64,000 nucleotides of DNA from positions 3,922,823-3,986,822 of the forward strand of contig OZ025252.1 of assembly GCA_964019135.1 (NCBI GenBank), in the 5' to 3' direction. The notes beneath the pieces are model-generated. The model ran no database searches. It had not been told where the DNA came from and was given only the letters and a program-made list of their open reading frames with translations. Positions 12,391 through 23,944 of this stretch are shown here, in pieces. The position numbers and the translations under genes were made by a program. Positions within the stretch are counted from its first letter, which is position 1. Every line of letters starts with the position of its first letter. The DNA is from Arenicola marina (taxonomy: Eukaryota; Annelida; Polychaeta; Arenicolidae).

Positions 12391-15300
12391 ATGTTTAAGT
12401 TTCTTCTTCTTATAAATAAGCAAGGACAACAGAGAATTGTTAAGTATTACCAGCATATTGAAGATTCACAAAAAAAGGCACAGGAGGTGGAAATAATACG
12501 AACTGTTCTACTGCGGAATGAACAAGAGGTTTGTTCCCTTGAAGTTTGGTCATAATGATTTATCAGTTTATAGGCCGCCTAAGCCTAGGGAGGCTAAGCC
12601 TAGGCCGAGTAAATACTAAGCTTATAGTAATGGTAATGACTAATGTTGTTGAAATCGTATTCGACTGTCAGTTGGTGCATTTCTTTGCCTTTGGGCCAGG
12701 TTAGGTACCCCGCCCGCGACCAGCAACACGTGACAGGGAACTTCTGTGTGTGCCGATATGGATATAGAAGGTGGACCAGTGATTGCGCAGGTACCAGTGA
12801 TTGCGCACTTGCATTAATTTTATTTTATTTATATGAATTTGTGTCCAAACTTACCGGACAGATGCCTTCATGCGTGACAGCTAACTTGATGTCTATTTTG
12901 TAAGATTCCAAGTGATCTGCATATCATTTTTACCATCTTTTGCTTGGTGCGCAATCACTGGTACCTGCGCAATCACTGGTCCAATTACTATATGACTATT
13001 CCAACCGTTCACACACTCTCATCCACTTTCAATCAACCGCCATCTTCTCCTGAATATCCTGTTTTTTTTTAAATGGGGTGCATTGGCATACACCGAATGG
13101 ATGCGCCCGTACCCATGTAAAACAAATGTCAGGTGGTATACTGGTGCATAATTAAGGGTTAAAGGAATAGACTAGTCTGAGGATTTGTGCGTTGGATTGT
13201 CCTTTTCTTTTTAACATATGCAAGACAAGTAAAATATCTATTGAAATGATCAAAATTGAATATATAAAAAAAAATTAAGTAAAAAGTTACAAAGGTTTTG
13301 TTGTGTAAAAAAAAAATTGGCGCGAAAGTTGGTTTTCCAAGGATCGAGTGAGAAATCGACCTTGACCTTGGATCCAGCATCATTGGTGCTTAGGATGTTT
13401 TGAGCACCCAGGTCAGCCCAGGTCAGCCATTCGTTCAACACTCAAAACAAACAAGCACATCTGGCCTTAAAATGCCGACATGTTGTGCTCCTGGTTGTGT
13501 CCGAGTAAAGGAATCAAGCCCAGAGTCTCCTTTTTTGCCGCTTACCATGGGATAATGCGCCAAGGATTCGTTTGTGGCTGGCAAAATTTAATCTTGTTCA
13601 CCCCACCTGCCTACTAACACGGCCTTTGTCACCTCCATTTTAAAGAACGTTTTCTCATCATGGAGCCGCATCGCCCCAGAGTTATACCTGAGACCTGTTC
13701 ACAAACTCACTGCGGATATATTTCAACACAAGTCAGTGAAGGAAACAAGAAAAAAGCTCCTTGCATTGGAAGAGAACGCGAGATCATGAAGAGGGGAAGG
13801 TTAGTAGGCCCACAGCGGTTTGATACAGTCCGTTCACAGGTTTGTTGACAAACCAGCAAGGCCAGGGTCAAGCACCTAAGCCACGGCTAATGCTAAATTG
13901 GGCCCTTTTGACAGTTTGATAAGCTTAGCAGGCCCCCTGTCTCAACTTATAATAATATAAGTGTGGTAGTGTCAGCCCAAGTCTATGATATATCAGGTAA
14001 GCTAAGTTACTAACTTATCATGCTTATATGTTTATAGTTAGCAGACCAGTGATTGCACAGGCACCAGTGATTGCGCACACAGCAAAAGATGGTTAAAATA
14101 ATATGCAGATGGCTTTTAATCTTACAAAATGGACGTCAAGGTAGTTGTCACACAGAAAGGCATCTGTCTGGTGAGAAAATAACGAAAGTGTATTTCGGCA
14201 AGTGCGCAATCACTGGTACCTGCGCAATCACTGGTCCACCTTCTATATATATTAATAAATTCAATATACCCTATTTAAAGCCGCACCCTGACTTCCGACT
14301 GAAACCCTGGAATTTGAACCTCCAACTTCCCAGACATATTTTTTAAACTGGAAATGAGGGAAATAATTATTTTCAATGGAGAATGGGGCATTAACCGACC
14401 GCTGTCATCAATTATGTTCAGTAATCGTGAACTGGGAATTTTAATATTAAATAACTGAATATCCAGAAATAGCCAATTCTCCTTTTAATTCATCATGACC
14501 TGCCCCCCCCCATAGATCTACTGAGAACTGTTACCCGGCTAAAAAAAGACATCCGTGGGATCTTTCATAGCCATAATTTTTAGAAAAATGTGTTTAGTTT
14601 TTATTTCAGCAATTACAATATGTGTATAAGTATTGAAATATGTCTTTTTTTACATTTCAGCTCCTTCAGGAGCTTGAAGAAATACCAAGCATTAATGAAA
14701 CTTCTGTTCTTGAGTCACACAATGAACTGAATGACCTTCCTGTGAAAATCAGTAGACTTTTTTTTTTTACAGTCATTTTTACATCAGAGCAAATAGATAA
14801 TTTGCTCTGATTAAATGCACCTTTTTGGCTAGTTTAGGGTTGATATGTCATGATAAATAGTGTGACGACATTTTTAGCATCTTAGAAGGTTCATAGATTG
14901 GAGTATGATGATTGTATTAAAAAATGGCTGCATGAGCAGAATTACACAAGAGATACTGTATAGTATTTAATTACATATCCTTGACCTGTTGACACATATT
15001 GTGGGGGGAAATACAAAACCCTGGATGGGTTATTCTCTATAACGTGGGATATACTGACCCTATTGTCTAGCTAAGGTTAATAATGAATAGTTTGATGAAC
15101 CTTATTTGATTGCACATGGATTGCCAGATGCAGTTACCTTGTTTGGCAGAATGAGACCTGACCTGAGGGGGGTAAATATAACAGGTTACATAAGATTCCA
15201 GGTCCAGATTCATTTTATTATGGTTTAACTGTATCGCATATATATCCTTCACATAATCAATTGGACTCAGCAGTGACTTGCTTGATAAATACTCCAAATG

Positions 15301-18300
15301 TATCCTTATGCTCATCAGAATTCAAATAAACTGTGCAAGGTGCTTTTGATATAATGCCCATGAAAATGGAGCCATCAGTTTGATTTGTTGTGATTTTTAT
15401 AAAACAAATAACTGCTTCCTTTGGACACCATCACAGTATGGGTGAATAAAAGATTTACTTCAAGCGTAATATAAGTTTCATGTTTTTTTTTCATATTTCT
15501 TTTGCAAAATTTTACGAAATACTTTCATTTGGGAAAATCAGTGCCTTGACAAAAAAAAAGTCTACTCACTGCAAAAATAAGTTTTGGACGAAGTGAATAC
15601 AAAATTAAAATATTCCATAATATTAAATATTCTATAAAATGTTTTAAATATTTATTTTACATTATTAATTAATTATTATTGCATCCTTAATCAATTTTAC
15701 ACACAAAACTGTTACATCGGACGCAATTTCCAGCTTACGGTCATTTTCAAGCAGTGTCAGATTTACCATTGCACTCACAACAAATATTACAATTCTGTTA
15801 AATGGTAATCACTATTCCTTAAATTCAGTATACTTTGAATACTGTTTTATGTAGCGGGAAACAACTGTTTCCGACAGGCCTGCAGTTTTAGGTATAAGTC
15901 ACACTCAGTCTTCTACATGTACTTATTTGTTTTACATTGGCTCCCAAATAATCCCTTTCCCAGGCTGTCGTGTATCGAAAAGAGGCCGAGTGTCCATACA
16001 TCTCTGTCAAGGCATCTCTCGTCTGAGACATTGTATTTGCTCGCCATTGAGTGGAAAGTCATTTTGTTGCATACGGGAGTGATTTCCTGAACCAGCAGTT
16101 GGTTTTGTCTTTTAATTTATTATTCTTTCACGTTTGACCCGGGTTCACCGCGGCTACGTTGCGTTCATGATAAGGCTGGGACTGAGAGTTCATGATAAGG
16201 CAGGCTGTGTGGCCGCCTGAAACCTATGACGCGTTATTTACGCAGCGCGCTGATTGGCTTGCGCTCTGCTCAGCATGCCGAACTCACAGTTGAGCGGGAG
16301 GCGGTAAATGTGAAGGTTTCAGTGCCAAATACTAATACTTATTGCTGGAGCCGGTAGCAACGTACATTTTAGACTGATAGTTTGCTTGTTGATCTATATG
16401 TAACATGCTACGCCTTGCTGGCCCCAAAACCGGACAAAACTATTCCTTTAATGTGCATTCGGTCCACCTTGGGGATTTACCCAGGCTACCAAAGAAATGC
16501 GTCCGCTGTGTCAGTATCAGGTTGTCTCCTGTCAATGTGTCAGGCTGTCTCCTGTCAATGTGTCAGGCTGTCTCCTGTCAATGTGTCAGGCTGTCTCCTG
16601 TTAATGTGTCATGATAGTTGATTATATGATTCTATCTGTGCCTGTGGACTGTCTCTATATATGAACAGATGCAATGACAATGGCCAATTGCCCACAGGTA
16701 CAGTATATCAGCAGATCAGAGGAGGGGGCAGGGGGGTATATATATACACTGTCAGAGCCCCCTCCACCCCCCCCCCCCCTGCCCCATGCCCCGGCATTGT
16801 GGAGCCCCCTACCCCTACCCCTCATGTACGTTAACCTTGGGGGATCGATCTACTGTTGGGATAGATCTGCATAGAGTTGGGTCTCTTGTTGGAGTAGGTT
16901 TAAAGAGGCTAGGGTCGTAGAACTATAGTAGGGTAAACATGTTGCCATGGCTATGGTTAAAGATTTATATGTCTCAGCCCATACACATCTTAGGCCGGGT
17001 GCTGGGCTCTAGGACAGGTTTGGCCGGGATAATATTTGAAGCATGGATCTCAGGTGGCTTAAGTCACATACAACTGTTTTCTAGGTCAGTCTGTGCCTCA
17101 ACCATTTTTGACAAGGGCATTAATAATTGTGATCTTATGTCCAGTTGCTTACTTGTGATACACATAAATTTATTTGTCATCAAAATAAAATGTGCAACTG
17201 ATATTATATAGGGTTATCATGTAATGGGCTATATTCCTTTTCAGGATAGGGGGTTTAAATTTATTCTAAAGTATTGAGATATATACCAGAAAGTAGGGGT
17301 ATATATTAGTTTCTAGGCATGTAAACCGGATATTATTCTACTATTGAAACCTGTTTTTACTTTTTATAATTTCAGTGTAACTTCTTTGACTTCAAAGGAT
17401 GTAAAGTAATCTACAGGAAATATGCAACATTATATTTCATTATTGGGACAGACAATGATGAGGTAAATGATTTATCTTATCTGAAAAGTTTTTTTTTCTA
17501 TAAATGTGATAACAAATAGTTTGGCTGGGTCATTGTAACCTTTTAGTCATCTTATTATTTTATGAAGGTATACAAATATTACACATAAGAAGTCTCCTTA
17601 AAGATGCTTGTATAATCATTAATATCAGATTGATTATTGGCTCCTAGATGGCTCTCTATCTTAACTTTGCATTATGGTCTATAATAATACATAAATTATG
17701 TTTTTACCTTTAATTGCAGAATGAACTGGCTGTGTTTGAATTCATTCGTAACATAGTTGAAACATTTGACAAGTATTTTGATAAAGTGGTAAGTTGCAAA
17801 TGTAAAATTATCAGTAAAATGTTCCTGAATCTTGTATAACATATATGAGGGTCATGTGCTATAATAGTTTTATATATTGAGTGAGCTATCCACTAGTGAA
17901 TCCAGTGAGGCGGGGGATGTCCCAGAGGTTGTTACCGTTCCCCCCTTTTTGATTGAGAATGCCCATTTTTCAATAATACTACACATATATGTGATCCTAG
18001 TTGTACACACCCCCCCCTTTTTTATATAGAACCCTTTTCAAAACTATATAGAACCCTTTTCACTACCTACCCAAAGTGGACCCCCCCCCCACCCCCCAGA
18101 CTTTCAAATTTTGAATCCGCACCTTTACAAGGTTGATAATCATAAAATGACTGAAAAGGGAGCTTGAAGTACTGCTAATGTTTTCGATTCTATAAATTGA
18201 TACTGAATAACCTTCTGCTTCATTCTGATTCAATTTCAGTGTGAGCTGGATGTATCCTTTTTACATGTGTAACAGTAAGAGCAGGGGGGGCAACTGTTTA

Positions 18301-18601
18301 TCATGTATATTTCAGCTTGAACAGATAAATAGAGGTGCAAAGTATGGCAGTTTTGGTTTTGTCTGTAGGAGCCTTTGGCACTGAGAAAAACAATAATTAT
18401 TGAATTTATTTGAATTAAGCAATTTATTTTGTCAGTTCTATACATTAGTTTGTCCTTAATATAGCTATGCAGATAATGTTTAATTTGGACCGCTGCCACA
18501 TGATCCTAGATGAGATGGTGCTCAATGGAAAAATAGTGGAGAGTAACAAGAGTAAGGTCCTCGCCCCACTACAGCTTATGGATCAAGCCCTGGCCAAATG
18601 A
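12391..18601 (+). CDS. AP4S1: AP-4 adaptor complex sigma subunit, complete gene
   Basis: Five exons join with matching phases: 12391-12528 (46 codons), 17376-17462 (29), 17720-17788 (23), 18240-18251 (4) and 18473-18601 (42 plus TGA). The product is 144 aa, the same length as human AP4S1. It begins [15 protein letters not shown], has the sigma-family KYYQH segment, then [44 protein letters not shown] and [19 protein letters not shown]. These track AP4S1 (LDEMVLNG rather than the AP-1/2/3 versions). Sigma is the small core subunit of the AP-4 coat at the trans-Golgi network, which exports ATG9 and other cargo. All junctions have GT and AG; the first donor (GAG then GTTTGT) is the weakest. Intron 1 (4.8 kb) holds repeat elements and a THAP remnant. 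The last codons overlap the first unit of a tandem array. A candidate AATAAA lies at 19204-19209, beyond that array. Confidence 0.95.
12762..12994. mobile_element. MITE copy 1 in AP4S1 intron 1
   Basis: Terminal inverted repeats carry a doubled motif: ggaccagtgattgcgcag then gtaccagtgattgcgca on the left, mirrored on the right at 12948-12982, with imperfect outer extensions ending in 'atatag'. A second copy at 14033-14247 is homologous along its length in opposite orientation (agcaaaagatgg, atatgcagat and cttacaaaat are shared). No coding capacity. Confidence 0.75.
13020..13140 (+). repeat. Interspersed repeat, copy A (partner at 42000-42105)
   Basis: Shares with 42000-42105, in the same order, the blocks 'tttcaatca-ccgccat', 'ctcc-gaat-tcc' and 'accgaatggatgcgc'. 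The two copies are clearly diverged. Family unknown. Confidence 0.5.
13472..13700 (+). pseudogene. Degenerate THAP-domain remnant
   Basis: An ATG opens MPTCCAPGC, the start of the C2CH zinc-binding THAP fold. After a frame change, [18 protein letters not shown] matches the 'LP-d---r--W' middle of the domain, and CHLHFKERF, again in another frame, matches its C-x2-H end. Stops and at least two frameshifts make it non-functional. THAP domains occur in host regulators and in P-element-type transposases. The inverted MITE copies on both sides hint at a transposon origin, which is inference only. Confidence 0.5.
14033..14247. mobile_element. MITE copy 2, inverted relative to copy 1
   Basis: Same doubled terminal motif (gaccagtgattgcacag, then caccagtgattgcgca; right end tgcgcaatcactggtacc and the same block again). 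Its right outer flank, ccaccttctatat, is the reverse complement of the left outer flank of copy 1, so that flank belongs to the element. Confidence 0.75.
14661..14812 (+). other. Exon-like open segment in AP4S1 intron 1
   Basis: After a pyrimidine-rich 'tttttttacatttcag' comes an open frame starting [15 protein letters not shown] that runs about 50 codons to a stop, without a repeat signature. It does not fit AP4S1, whose exons join correctly without it. It may be a decayed exon of the THAP-related remnant upstream. Function unknown. Confidence 0.2.
14813..17375. other. Remainder of AP4S1 intron 1
   Basis: AT-rich to about 16100, then a more GC-rich block (16130-16320) with a 26-bp partial duplication of 'gttcatgataaggc', then a 23-bp tandem (16517-16612) and a poly-C run near 16769. 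No exon recognised. Confidence 0.5.
16517..16612. repeat. 23-bp tandem repeat, about 4 copies
   Basis: Units of caggctgtctcctgtcaatg followed by tgt, nearly identical, the last with one substitution. Within AP4S1 intron 1. Confidence 0.9.
17890..18124. mobile_element. Short poly-C-rich interspersed element in AP4S1 intron 3
   Basis: Begins 'tagtgaatccagtgaggcgg' and ends 'tttgaatccgcacc', so the edges are roughly inverted (gaatcc and ggattc type). It contains three C runs and a repeated 'atatagaacccttttca'. Likely the same loose family as other G/C-run elements in the window. Confidence 0.4.
18240..18251 (+). CDS. AP4S1: AP4S1 exon 4, 12-nt microexon (CELD)
   Basis: The sequence after a good acceptor (attcaatttcag) is TGTGAGCTGGAT followed at once by GTATCC. 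It encodes C-E-L-D, the residues needed between FDKYFDKV of exon 3 and IMFNLD of exon 5 (AP sigma subunits read V-C/S-ELD-I-I/M-FN here). Without it the protein would lack this block, so the microexon is strongly implied although no RNA was seen. Confidence 0.88.
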
Positions 18602-18957
18602 TGGAGTGTAGACTTTGTCGAACTTATGGATCAAGCCCTGGCCAATTAATGATGGATTGTGGACGTTGCCAAACGCATGAACCACTCTCTGGTCAAGTGT
18701 TGGAGTGGACGTTGTCAAACGCATGAACCACTCTTTGGCCCAATGATGGAGTGTTGACATTGTCAAACGCACGAACAACTTTTTGGCCACGTGATGGAGT
18801 GTGGACTGTCAAACTCATGAACCACTCTCTGGCCAAGTGATGGAGTGTGGACGTTGCCAAACGCATGAACGACTCTTTGGCCCAATGATGGAGTGTGGAC
18901 GTTGTCAAACTCATGAACCACTCTCAGGTCAAGTGACTGACTTGGCATTCCCAAGCT
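18576..18957 (+). repeat. 48-bp tandem array seeded from the end of AP4S1
   Basis: Eight units of about 48 bp. The first is the end of the gene itself: it starts at ttatggatcaagccctggcc (codons for LMDQAL, then AK), runs over the TGA at 18599-18601 and into the 3' UTR (atggagtgtagactttgtcg). Unit 2 still has ttatggatcaagccctggcc; later units drift to gcatgaaccactctttggcc. The array therefore grew into the 3' UTR from the coding end and keeps the gene's own stop in unit 1. Confidence 0.9.
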
Positions 18958-19374
18958 CAAGGGGTTAGCGCCGTGGAGCTGCAATTTTCACAGAGGTAGG
19001 TATATTTACAGCTACAGGTTATTTTGCTTGGAATTTAATCCATGGGATTTGAAGTATTGATGTACATTCATGCGCCGCAATGGAGTAAACTACGTCTTGT
19101 ATTTAGCTGTATGCAGTAATGTATATGGTGTTGGCTTCTAACTGTGACACGATGCAGTGTAACCCGTTGCCTGCTTCTTTCTCAATGAATTCAATATGAC
19201 AAAAATAAAAAAGATGTGCCGGTAAACATGATTTAATGGTTTTCCCTTACTTTTCACTAGGCATATTGCTGCCTAATCCCATGTCCATCCATTCATCCAT
19301 ATATATTTTTTATATCCGATGATAATTAATCTTTATGAAGTATGTATGAAGTCTATTAGCAGACTTAATGTGAA

Positions 19375-19835
19375 TAATATGGATAGGTGCTACCTAAAAA
19401 ATGCGAGCGTATATTTGTTAATTTAGATATTCCGAGGGAATACATCTAGATTAATATTCAAAATTAATCTCGCTTCGGCTTCCCATAAAGAATATCTTTG
19501 GCGGGATGACGTATGCCATGCACGTGCTTGTCATATCATTTGGTTGCTTAGGAACTCCCATTGTGACGTCATGTTTATAACATTTTGGCGTCACAACTAC
19601 TCACTATGGCCGGTCACCAAGAGCGCTCTGCTTGGCAACAGACATTGTCATTTAGCCCGTTGCTTATAAATTATACATCCAGTGTTAACAATGAATAATT
19701 TATTCGTTAATTTTGTGGGGCAGCTGATTTAATTATTAAAGAAATGACATAATAGGCTACGACCTCTCTTTGCTTGAATACATTGATGTACAGCCTATAC
19801 TTGAAATGGACTTTGAATAAGCATGCATGTTACCT
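19375..19835 (+). mobile_element. Interspersed element, copy 1 (partner at 60584)
   Basis: Starts 'taatatggataggtgctacc' and ends near 'gcatgcatgttacct'. It is highly similar to 60584-60975 over most of its length, including the palindromic gattaatattcaaaattaat segment and 'ggttgcttaggaactcccat'. The copies differ by indels of tens of bp. No coding capacity, so a non-autonomous transposon is likely. Confidence 0.8.
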
Positions 19836-21664
19836 CGCTATAAAGACGTTTACAAACCTACTGGCTGTCCAGCTCTGGACATATTTACATCAAAATTAAA
19901 TCTTTAGAGCTTTTAGAATACTCTATATTACATTGACAAATAGATAAACGTTGTCAAACTCCTATCTATTTACTGCACAGGAGCGTTACGAGCAATTTGT
20001 AAGGAGGGAGTCTAATTTTAACTATTTTCGGGTGTGTGTATGTGGGGTGGCGGGGGGGGGATTCGCTCCGAAATCTTGACAACCGGGATGGGGGTTTAGT
20101 CGCTCCCGAAGGAGACTCACATGCGCCCAAAACGTTTGCAATTTCAGCTGTCTTTATTTTCAATTCATCTCAACGTAGTTCATCTTTTGCAACGATCTCG
20201 TTAATAGTGCATCGGAGGTTAATTTACAAGGGTGTTAACGTGTCGTGACAGTATTCATTACTAGTCTGAACAAACTTACACAAATTATAAAAAAATATGC
20301 AGATTCGTCTAGGGGGTTACCGGTGTGCTATGCGGAGGTGTCCTGTCCGCACTGTATCTATCGTAATATGGCACCGTGTGAACACTTGGAGAGGCGACGG
20401 GAGGGCCTAAATATAATGTAGGGGGGACACCGCATGTCATACCAAAACTTTAATAAGGTCCACACGAACTCCACCGGAAAATGAATTGCCTCTATTCAAC
20501 ATGAATCCCTTCTCCGAGGAAGCTTTGTTTGAGTAAAATACATGATTGGCGCGTACAACCCTTAGGAATTCAAGAGACTGAGAAATAAAGGCTAAATACC
20601 GCTGCTGTTTGGAAAGTAAATCGCCCGTGCACTTAAAAAGAACGCAACCAAAGACTTTACTAAGTTATAAGGTCTTTGACGCAATGTCAAAATTTTGGTT
20701 ACGGTTCTGCATAGCGGCTGACATTCTGACGGACAACCGCGGTAAAGCCATTCTGAAGTTTGTGCATGCGGCCATACATAAACATACAAAAGGCTCGGGG
20801 AAGCATATCGACATCCAAAATTAAGCAAGGCTGGTTCGCTATATCTTAAAAATATATATGACGAGGAATTTATGACATTGTTGCGGCTTTTATGAATACA
20901 AAACCCTATAAAAAATATAAATTTTGATAAACAGTTTAAACGTCTAAATTATATTCGTTTTCCTTTTTGTACCCCCGAAATATTCATGACGTCACAAATG
21001 GATCTTATGGCAACCGTGTTTTGTCCAAGTTATTCATGACGCCACAAACGGAACTCGTGACAACGGTTGTATTATCGTCACTTTCACGGCGCTTATACAT
21101 AACCTACATATAGGCCTACATCGAAATGACTGCAAACGATGAGGCTGCGCTTTTCCTTCTCGCTGTCGTAACGTAGCAACAAGGATATTCTATACAAGAG
21201 GTTAGTATAATTGTAATGCGTTTTTTCAACGATGTGTATGTGCGTGGGTCTTAAATGACGTCACTTCGATGATGTGAAACTATACAGAGAAACATTGCAT
21301 ACGGTGAAATAGTGTGTGACACACAAGACAACAACACGTGTACAGACGTTTACGACGTTTCACAACAAGCACAAGTTTTCACTTTTGTGGACGGACAATT
21401 CAAGAAGTGGAATTGTTTTGGTCATTGGTAGTCCCGTGTGACGTTTTCTAGGGAAAATTGAATTGGGCGACTTGGGGCTAGGTCATTGGCAGATAATTTG
21501 TGCTGGGTATGGTAGGTGTTTTTATAGTTTGTTATGAACCGCAAGTCCTTAGGTTTGTTTTTTTTATATGCAAAATCAACATTAAAACATAGCAAAAGAG
21601 CTCGATATGCAACTTTAATACATAGACATAGTGGCCCTTTACCCAACGAGTATTCACAGATCTG
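19836..21664. other. Gene-free stretch
   Basis: No exon recognised. Several 'atgacgtcac' or 'catgacgccac' half-palindromes (CRE-like) occur at 20985-21050 and 21245, in repeat-like context. Confidence 0.4.
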
Positions 21665-21673
21665 GAATTAATA

Positions 21674-22402
21674 TTGGCGCAAGTGCCCCCAGGCAAGCCC
21701 GCTTCTCTAGGGGCACAACGGTAACAATGTTAAAATCCTTCGACATTAGTAGGGAATCGAGTGTAGCTTTTATTATAATGTGTGCTCGAACAATCATAGT
21801 GTTTTCATATTCTATATACCTTGTTCTATCATCTGACATCAATAAAGTGTGTCGACACCAGATTATTTCTGTTATATTTTCGCGAAGAAATGTTGGAGCA
21901 CACAACTGTTCCCGACCAGCCGTCCGCCATATTTGTTTTGGGCGGATGCCGGTACCTGTGAATGCGACTTGGTTCCTCCTCCCCGTTAGCATATGACTCT
22001 CCGCTAGAGGGCCTTGTCAGTCGCTCACTTTGAACTTAAGGACAACAGCAGCGCCCTCTTTCACGGGTCATTTACCGTTACAAAGTTTGGGACCCAGGCT
22101 ACAGATGGTTCAAATGGTGGCGGGATTCGCCAGGTGGCGCTGCATATGCATGGCGGTTGGTAGGGAAAAGTCGCATGCTCTAACATTTGTTCGCGAAAAT
22201 ATGACTGCAACAATCTAGTGTTGACACACTTTCTTGATGTCAGAAGATAGAACAAGGTATATAGAATACGTAAGCACTATTATTGTACGCGCCCACATTA
22301 TAATAAAAGCTGCAGTCGATTCCCTACTAACGTCGAAGGATTTTAACATGGTTACCGTTGTGCCCCTAGAGAAGCGGGCTTGCCTGGGGGCACTTGCGCC
22401 AA
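21674..22402. mobile_element. Fold-back (Mutator-like) DNA element with 9-bp target duplication
   Basis: A 729-bp element whose ends are long imperfect inverted repeats of about 240 bp (21674-21910 against 22165-22402). Each starts ttggcgcaagtgcccccagg and continues through gcttctctaggggcacaacg. It is flanked by a perfect 9-bp direct repeat, gaattaata, at 21665-21673 and 22403-22411. Long TIRs plus a 9-bp duplication fit a Mutator-like fold-back element. The 250-bp centre has no transposase. Arms differ by point changes and small indels, so it is not brand new. Confidence 0.85.
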
Positions 22403-22411
22403 GAATTAATA

Positions 22412-23640
22412 GTGCATTCACTAAACAGAACAATGTATTTAAATATCGGATTCGTGTTCAGAAACACACCGGCTACAATGCAGACCACGCGGTCAGCCAA
22501 TAGATCCAAATCGATATAAACATGAATTAAACGTATGGATATTTTCATTCAGATGAAAGCTGTAACGCCTTACCACTGTAATCACTGTACTATTAGTAAA
22601 TAATCTACTTATGCTTTTGCCAAATACTTATTATAAATACTAATGCCTGACATTTATGCATTGCAAGTAAGCAGCAATGTCTCGTGCGTGAATATAATAT
22701 ACAAATGTACGCTGGTGTTGATGGCAAATAATTTAATATCAGAATAAACTTCGTCTTTTTGCGATGACAGTTCAGCCAACATTTCTTTATAAAAATGTAT
22801 ATACGTAGCAAAATAACGTTTGTACGTTCATACTTTTCCCAGAGTTAAGAGAACAGTCCAATGACGTTATCTGGGAAACTTTTCCTGACGTTATGCGAGC
22901 GTTAGCAGATAACGTTATGGTTAACGTTCTAATAACGTTCAAGGAACCTTTCTATTACGTTTTTTTGTAACCCTAAAAATTTCAACGTTGCCAGCAGATC
23001 TTCAGGTGTTATCTGGGATAGCTATATATGCTTGGTGATGACAACTTTCAGATATTTTATTAAAATTATGTGTTTCTTCCAGATGGCTGAACTAAAGCTA
23101 TGGCACAACTTCAGGTTACACACCAATAGAATCCATCCCCATGCTAAGTAATGCAAAAACCCAAATTTTCAACCCCATGCTAGAAAAAAATCGGTAACCA
23201 TGTTTGACTATATGGGCCATAGGAAATTATAGAGCAAGTATCCAACTTTATTTTAAAATCGAGATTTTAAAGAGAACATAGGTTCACGTGCGATATTTTT
23301 AGCTACAGCCCATAGTATGACCCCCCCACCCCCCACCCTAGCGCGACCTGCCGAAAATTAGACACCCAGCGAATCAGCATGTGATGAGGTCGACCGAACC
23401 ACGCACCCGTAACGTCCGCAATCATGATTAAATACGCCACAGATTAATCCGACAGGCAGTAATCTGGCCAAACATTAGTAAAAGATACAATTTACACAAA
23501 GAAAGAAATAACCAGTAATCATATAACCCTGATATACCATCATATTTTAGGCACTACTTAACACCATATACTTTTCTACGCACGACCTATTGGTGTGTAA
23601 CCTTAAGCGTGGTTTCAATGAGGTAGTGCGGTCGTTGTAT
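22412..23640. other. Gene-free stretch with AACGTT cluster
   Basis: No exon recognised. At 22860-22990 the words 'gacgttat' and 'aacgtt' recur many times, ending 'gtgttatctggga', which echoes 'cgttatctggga' at the start, like a small repeat element with related ends. Confidence 0.4.
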
Positions 23641-23642
23641 TA

Positions 23643-23777
23643 CCATGCCCGGGCCTTCCACCATGCCCGGGTCTTCACCATGACCAGGTCTTCCACCATG
23701 CTCAGGTCTTCCACCATGCCCGGGTCTTCCACCATGCCCGGGTCTTCTACCATGCCCGGGTCTTCCACCATGACGTG
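23643..23777. repeat. 18-bp tandem repeat, about 7 copies
   Basis: Units of ttccaccatgcccgggtc with minor variants (ctcaggtc, tgaccaggtc). Confidence 0.9.
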
Positions 23778-23944
23778 AACATATCGGTTTCCCGTGGTTT
23801 ATGGGACGCCGATCACGGAGATGTCCAGCTTCCTGTGTGACGTGGCACTGATGGACTTGGCTCCCAAGGATGTACTCATGGAATGCGACTTCTGGAAACA
23901 ATAATAATGCTATTATTTCATGCATTATTTTGTTGTCTCTTGCA

